DNA from: Lysobacteraceae bacterium | GTDB lineage: Bacteria > Pseudomonadota > Gammaproteobacteria > DSM-19610 | Direction of reading: 5' to 3' | Assembly: GCA_020201295.1 (NCBI GenBank) | Contig: JAIVHA010000024.1 | Location: 1 to 7,184 of the forward strand | DNA: 7,184 nucleotides | Shown here: positions 5,714-7,184 of the stretch, in pieces | Position numbering within the stretch: the first letter of the stretch is position 1 | How the letters are laid out: each line of letters opens with the position of its first letter | Position numbers and translations under genes: made by a program | Notes under the pieces: generated by a model | The model's database searches: none | The model's input: the letters and a program-made list of their open reading frames with translations, nothing else | Told to the model about the DNA's origin: nothing

Positions 5714-5994
5714 TCGACCCGTCTATCCAGTGCTCCACCTGCGGCGCCTGCTGCTGCCGTTTCGAGGTGTTGCTGCTCTCGGACACCGGCGTGCCCGAAC
5801 AGTATGTCGAACACACCACCTGGGGCCCGAGCCGGATGCGGCGCCTGGAGGACGGCTGGTGCGCGGCCCTGGACCGCAATACCATGCTGTGTGGCATCTA
5901 TGAACAACGTCCCCTGATCTGCCGCCGCTTCGACATGGGTGGGGAGGAATGCCGCGAGGCGGTCGCCGACTGGGAACAGGAAAACCAGGTTTGA
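5710..5994 (+). CDS. YkgJ-family cysteine-cluster protein
   Basis: This is a 94-residue protein of the YkgJ/Fe-S or zinc cluster type (CxBxCC family), thought to bind a metal ion through conserved cysteines; no reaction is established for most members. The N-terminal cluster is CSTCGACCCRF (C8, C11, C14-C16); the second part has the signature CGIYEQRPLICRRF, and GGEEC supplies a further cysteine. There is no signal peptide, so it is presumably cytoplasmic. The start ATG overlaps the dusA stop (ATGA 5710-5713), with only a weak AGG upstream. Its own stop TGA (5992-5994) forms part of the ribosome-binding site GAGGAG of the radical SAM gene, so the three genes are very probably one transcript. 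A metal-handling or chaperone role for the adjacent radical SAM protein is possible but not shown by the sequence. Confidence 0.85.
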   Translation: MIDPSIQCSTCGACCCRFEVLLLSDTGVPEQYVEHTTWGPSRMRRLEDGWCAALDRNTMLCGIYEQRPLICRRFDMGGEECREAVADWEQENQV

Positions 5995-6006
5995 GGAGCG
6001 CCTGAC

Positions 6007-6972
6007 ATGCACGCCACCCTGCCATTGCTCAAGGACACTGATTTCCCGTCACTGCGGCGAGGGGCGCTGGAAACCCTGCAGGTCAATCTCGGCTATACCT
6101 GCAACCAGTCCTGCCTGCATTGCCATGTGAACGCCGGCCCCAATCGTCGCGAACAGATGAGTCGTGAAGGGGTGGAACAGGTGCTGGAGCTGCTGCGCCA
6201 CAACCGTATTCCCCACCTCGACCTGACCGGTGGCGCGCCGGAACTGAATCCGCATTTCCGCTACCTGGTAGCGGCCGCGCGCGGGCTTGGGGTGCGCGTC
6301 ACCGATCGTTGTAATCTCACCATCCTGGAGGAGCCCGGCCAGGAGGACCTGGCGGACTTCCTGGCCGGGCAGGGCGTGGCCATCGTTGCCTCCTTGCCCT
6401 GCTACCTGGAAGAGAACGTGGATGCCCAGCGCGGTGACCAGGTGTTTGCCCGCAGCGTTCGCGCCCTGCGCCGACTCAACCAGCTGGGGTACGGACAGGG
6501 ATATCCGGCCCTGCCCCTGAGCCTGGTGTTCAACCCCCAGGGGGCACAGCTACCGCCGCCCCAGCAGGCACTGGAACAGGACTACAAGCGCCACCTGCGG
6601 GAAGACTATGGCATCCACTTCGACCAGTTGCTGACCCTGGCCAACATGCCCATCCAGCGCTTCGGTAGCACCCTGGTGTCCAGGGGCCAGTTCGGTTCCT
6701 ACATGGATACCCTGCGCCAGGCCCATCGTGTGGAGAACCTGGCCGCCGTCATGTGTCGCTCCCTGCTCAGCATCGATTGGCAGGGCTATGTGTACGATTG
6801 CGATTTCAACCAGATGCTGCACATGCCCTTGCGCAGGCGCGGTCATGCCCGAACCCATATCCGTGACCTGGTGGGGCAGGACCTGGCCGGCAACCCGGTC
6901 ATGGTGGCCGACCATTGCTATGGTTGCACCGCGGGCCAGGGTTCCAGTTGTGGTGGCGCCCTGAGTGACTGA
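6007..6972 (+). CDS. arsS: Radical SAM / Cys-rich domain protein, ArsS type
   Basis: The product is 321 residues, the normal length for this family (TIGR04167, with a C-terminal DUF3641-like domain). The radical SAM cluster motif is C32-x3-C36-x2-C39 in YTCNQSCLHCHVNAGP. The SAM-binding glycine motif is DLTGGAPE (72-79), followed by VTDRCNLTIL. Further conserved cysteines are C132 (SLPCYLEENVDAQRG), C250 (MCRSLLSIDWQG), C265 (YDCDFNQML) and the C-terminal C304/C307/C315 in HCYGCTAGQGSSCGG, likely ligating an auxiliary cluster or the substrate. ArsS acts in arsenosugar synthesis, joining a 5'-deoxyadenosyl group to dimethylarsenite; the family was earlier noted for selenocysteine variants, but here all key positions are cysteine. 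GAGGAG (5993-5998) lies eight bases before the ATG. The stop overlaps the next gene by eight bases. No arsM methyltransferase is visible in the window, so the arsenic role rests on family membership. Confidence 0.88.
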   Translation: MHATLPLLKDTDFPSLRRGALETLQVNLGYTCNQSCLHCHVNAGPNRREQMSREGVEQVLELLRHNRIPHLDLTGGAPELNPHFRYLVAAARGLGVRVTDRCNLTILEEPGQEDLADFLAGQGVAIVASLPCYLEENVDAQRGDQVFARSVRALRRLNQLGYGQGYPALPLSLVFNPQGAQLPPPQQALEQDYKRHLREDYGIHFDQLLTLANMPIQRFGSTLVSRGQFGSYMDTLRQAHRVENLAAVMCRSLLSIDWQGYVYDCDFNQMLHMPLRRRGHARTHIRDLVGQDLAGNPVMVADHCYGCTAGQGSSCGGALSD

Positions 6973-7184
6973 GCCGCACCCCAGCCTGTCCGTCATATTG
7001 CCGGTGCTGAACGAAGCGGAAGGCATCCGTGCGGTGCTGCAGCCCCTGCAGTCACTGCGCGCCATCGGCCATGAAGTGATCCTGGTGGATGGCGGCAGTA
7101 CGGACGGTAGCCCGGAACTGGCCACTGAACTGGTTGACCAGGTCCTGCACACCAGCCCTGGCCGTGCCGCGCAGATGCGAGCGG
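6965..7184 (+). CDS. Family 2 glycosyltransferase, rSAM/arsenosugar-associated type (3' end outside window)
   Basis: The frame starting at GTG 6965 is open to the window edge and gives 73 residues. It shows a GT-A fold start: SLSVILPVLNEAEGIRAVL (nucleotide-sugar binding strand with the LNEA motif), then EVILVDGGSTDGS, and D-QVL-TSPGRAAQMRA. The DGGSTDGS plus GRA-QM pattern is typical of TIGR04283, the transferase repeatedly found next to the radical SAM/Cys-rich protein. The DxD and later catalytic parts lie outside the window. The start overlaps the arsS stop as GTGACTGA, the same arrangement as the oxygenase/dusA junction (ATGACTGA), supporting translational coupling. The expected role is transfer of a sugar in arsenosugar or related metabolite assembly; this is inferred from family association. 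An ATG start is not available near the overlap. Confidence 0.85.
   Translation, partial: MTEPHPSLSVILPVLNEAEGIRAVLQPLQSLRAIGHEVILVDGGSTDGSPELATELVDQVLHTSPGRAAQMRA

Noticed and set aside
6550..7152. 200-codon frame on the - strand
   Set aside because: It is antisense to the arsS C-terminal domain and the glycosyltransferase start, both strongly supported.

Overview
This is a GC-rich window from a gammaproteobacterium-like chromosome. DusA, GalE, a stand-alone receiver and HPr-rel-A/exopolysaccharide-type genes together suggest something like a sulfur-oxidising or halophilic Chromatiales/Ectothiorhodospiraceae relative. That placement is inference from gene content and composition, not from a marker gene. 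There are eight complete or partial coding regions of recognised type plus one small unrecognised membrane protein. No rRNA, tRNA, CRISPR array or intact insertion sequence was seen.

Left part (2-1557, + strand): the 3' portion of an HprK-related kinase A gene overlaps by ATGA the start of a nucleotidyltransferase (NTP_transf_5-like) gene. This pair is typical of the poorly understood 'HPr-rel-A' module, which tends to sit in exopolysaccharide/exosortase neighbourhoods. Converging on it (1595-3095, - strand) are galE and, upstream of galE, a small membrane-anchored cysteine-containing protein. The two convergent 3' ends share an inverted repeat that contains both stop codons.

Middle (3096-4038): a 363-base divergent intergenic region with GC-rich palindromes, an AT-rich patch and a candidate promoter leads into a single-domain response regulator. 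A 151-base gap follows it, holding a textbook intrinsic terminator and an overlapping candidate promoter.

Right part (4039-7184, + strand): a tightly packed presumed operon of a 2OG-Fe(II) oxygenase-like protein, tRNA-dihydrouridine synthase A (dusA), a YkgJ-type cysteine-cluster protein, an ArsS-type radical SAM protein and the start of a family 2 glycosyltransferase of the rSAM-associated type. Three of its four junctions are start/stop overlaps. The radical SAM and glycosyltransferase genes suggest an arsenosugar (or related organo-arsenic/selenium) biosynthetic step. The 3' end of dusA is extended by a 100-base palindromic repeat with perfect 24-base inverted arms, read in frame into the protein; this is the most striking structure in the window.
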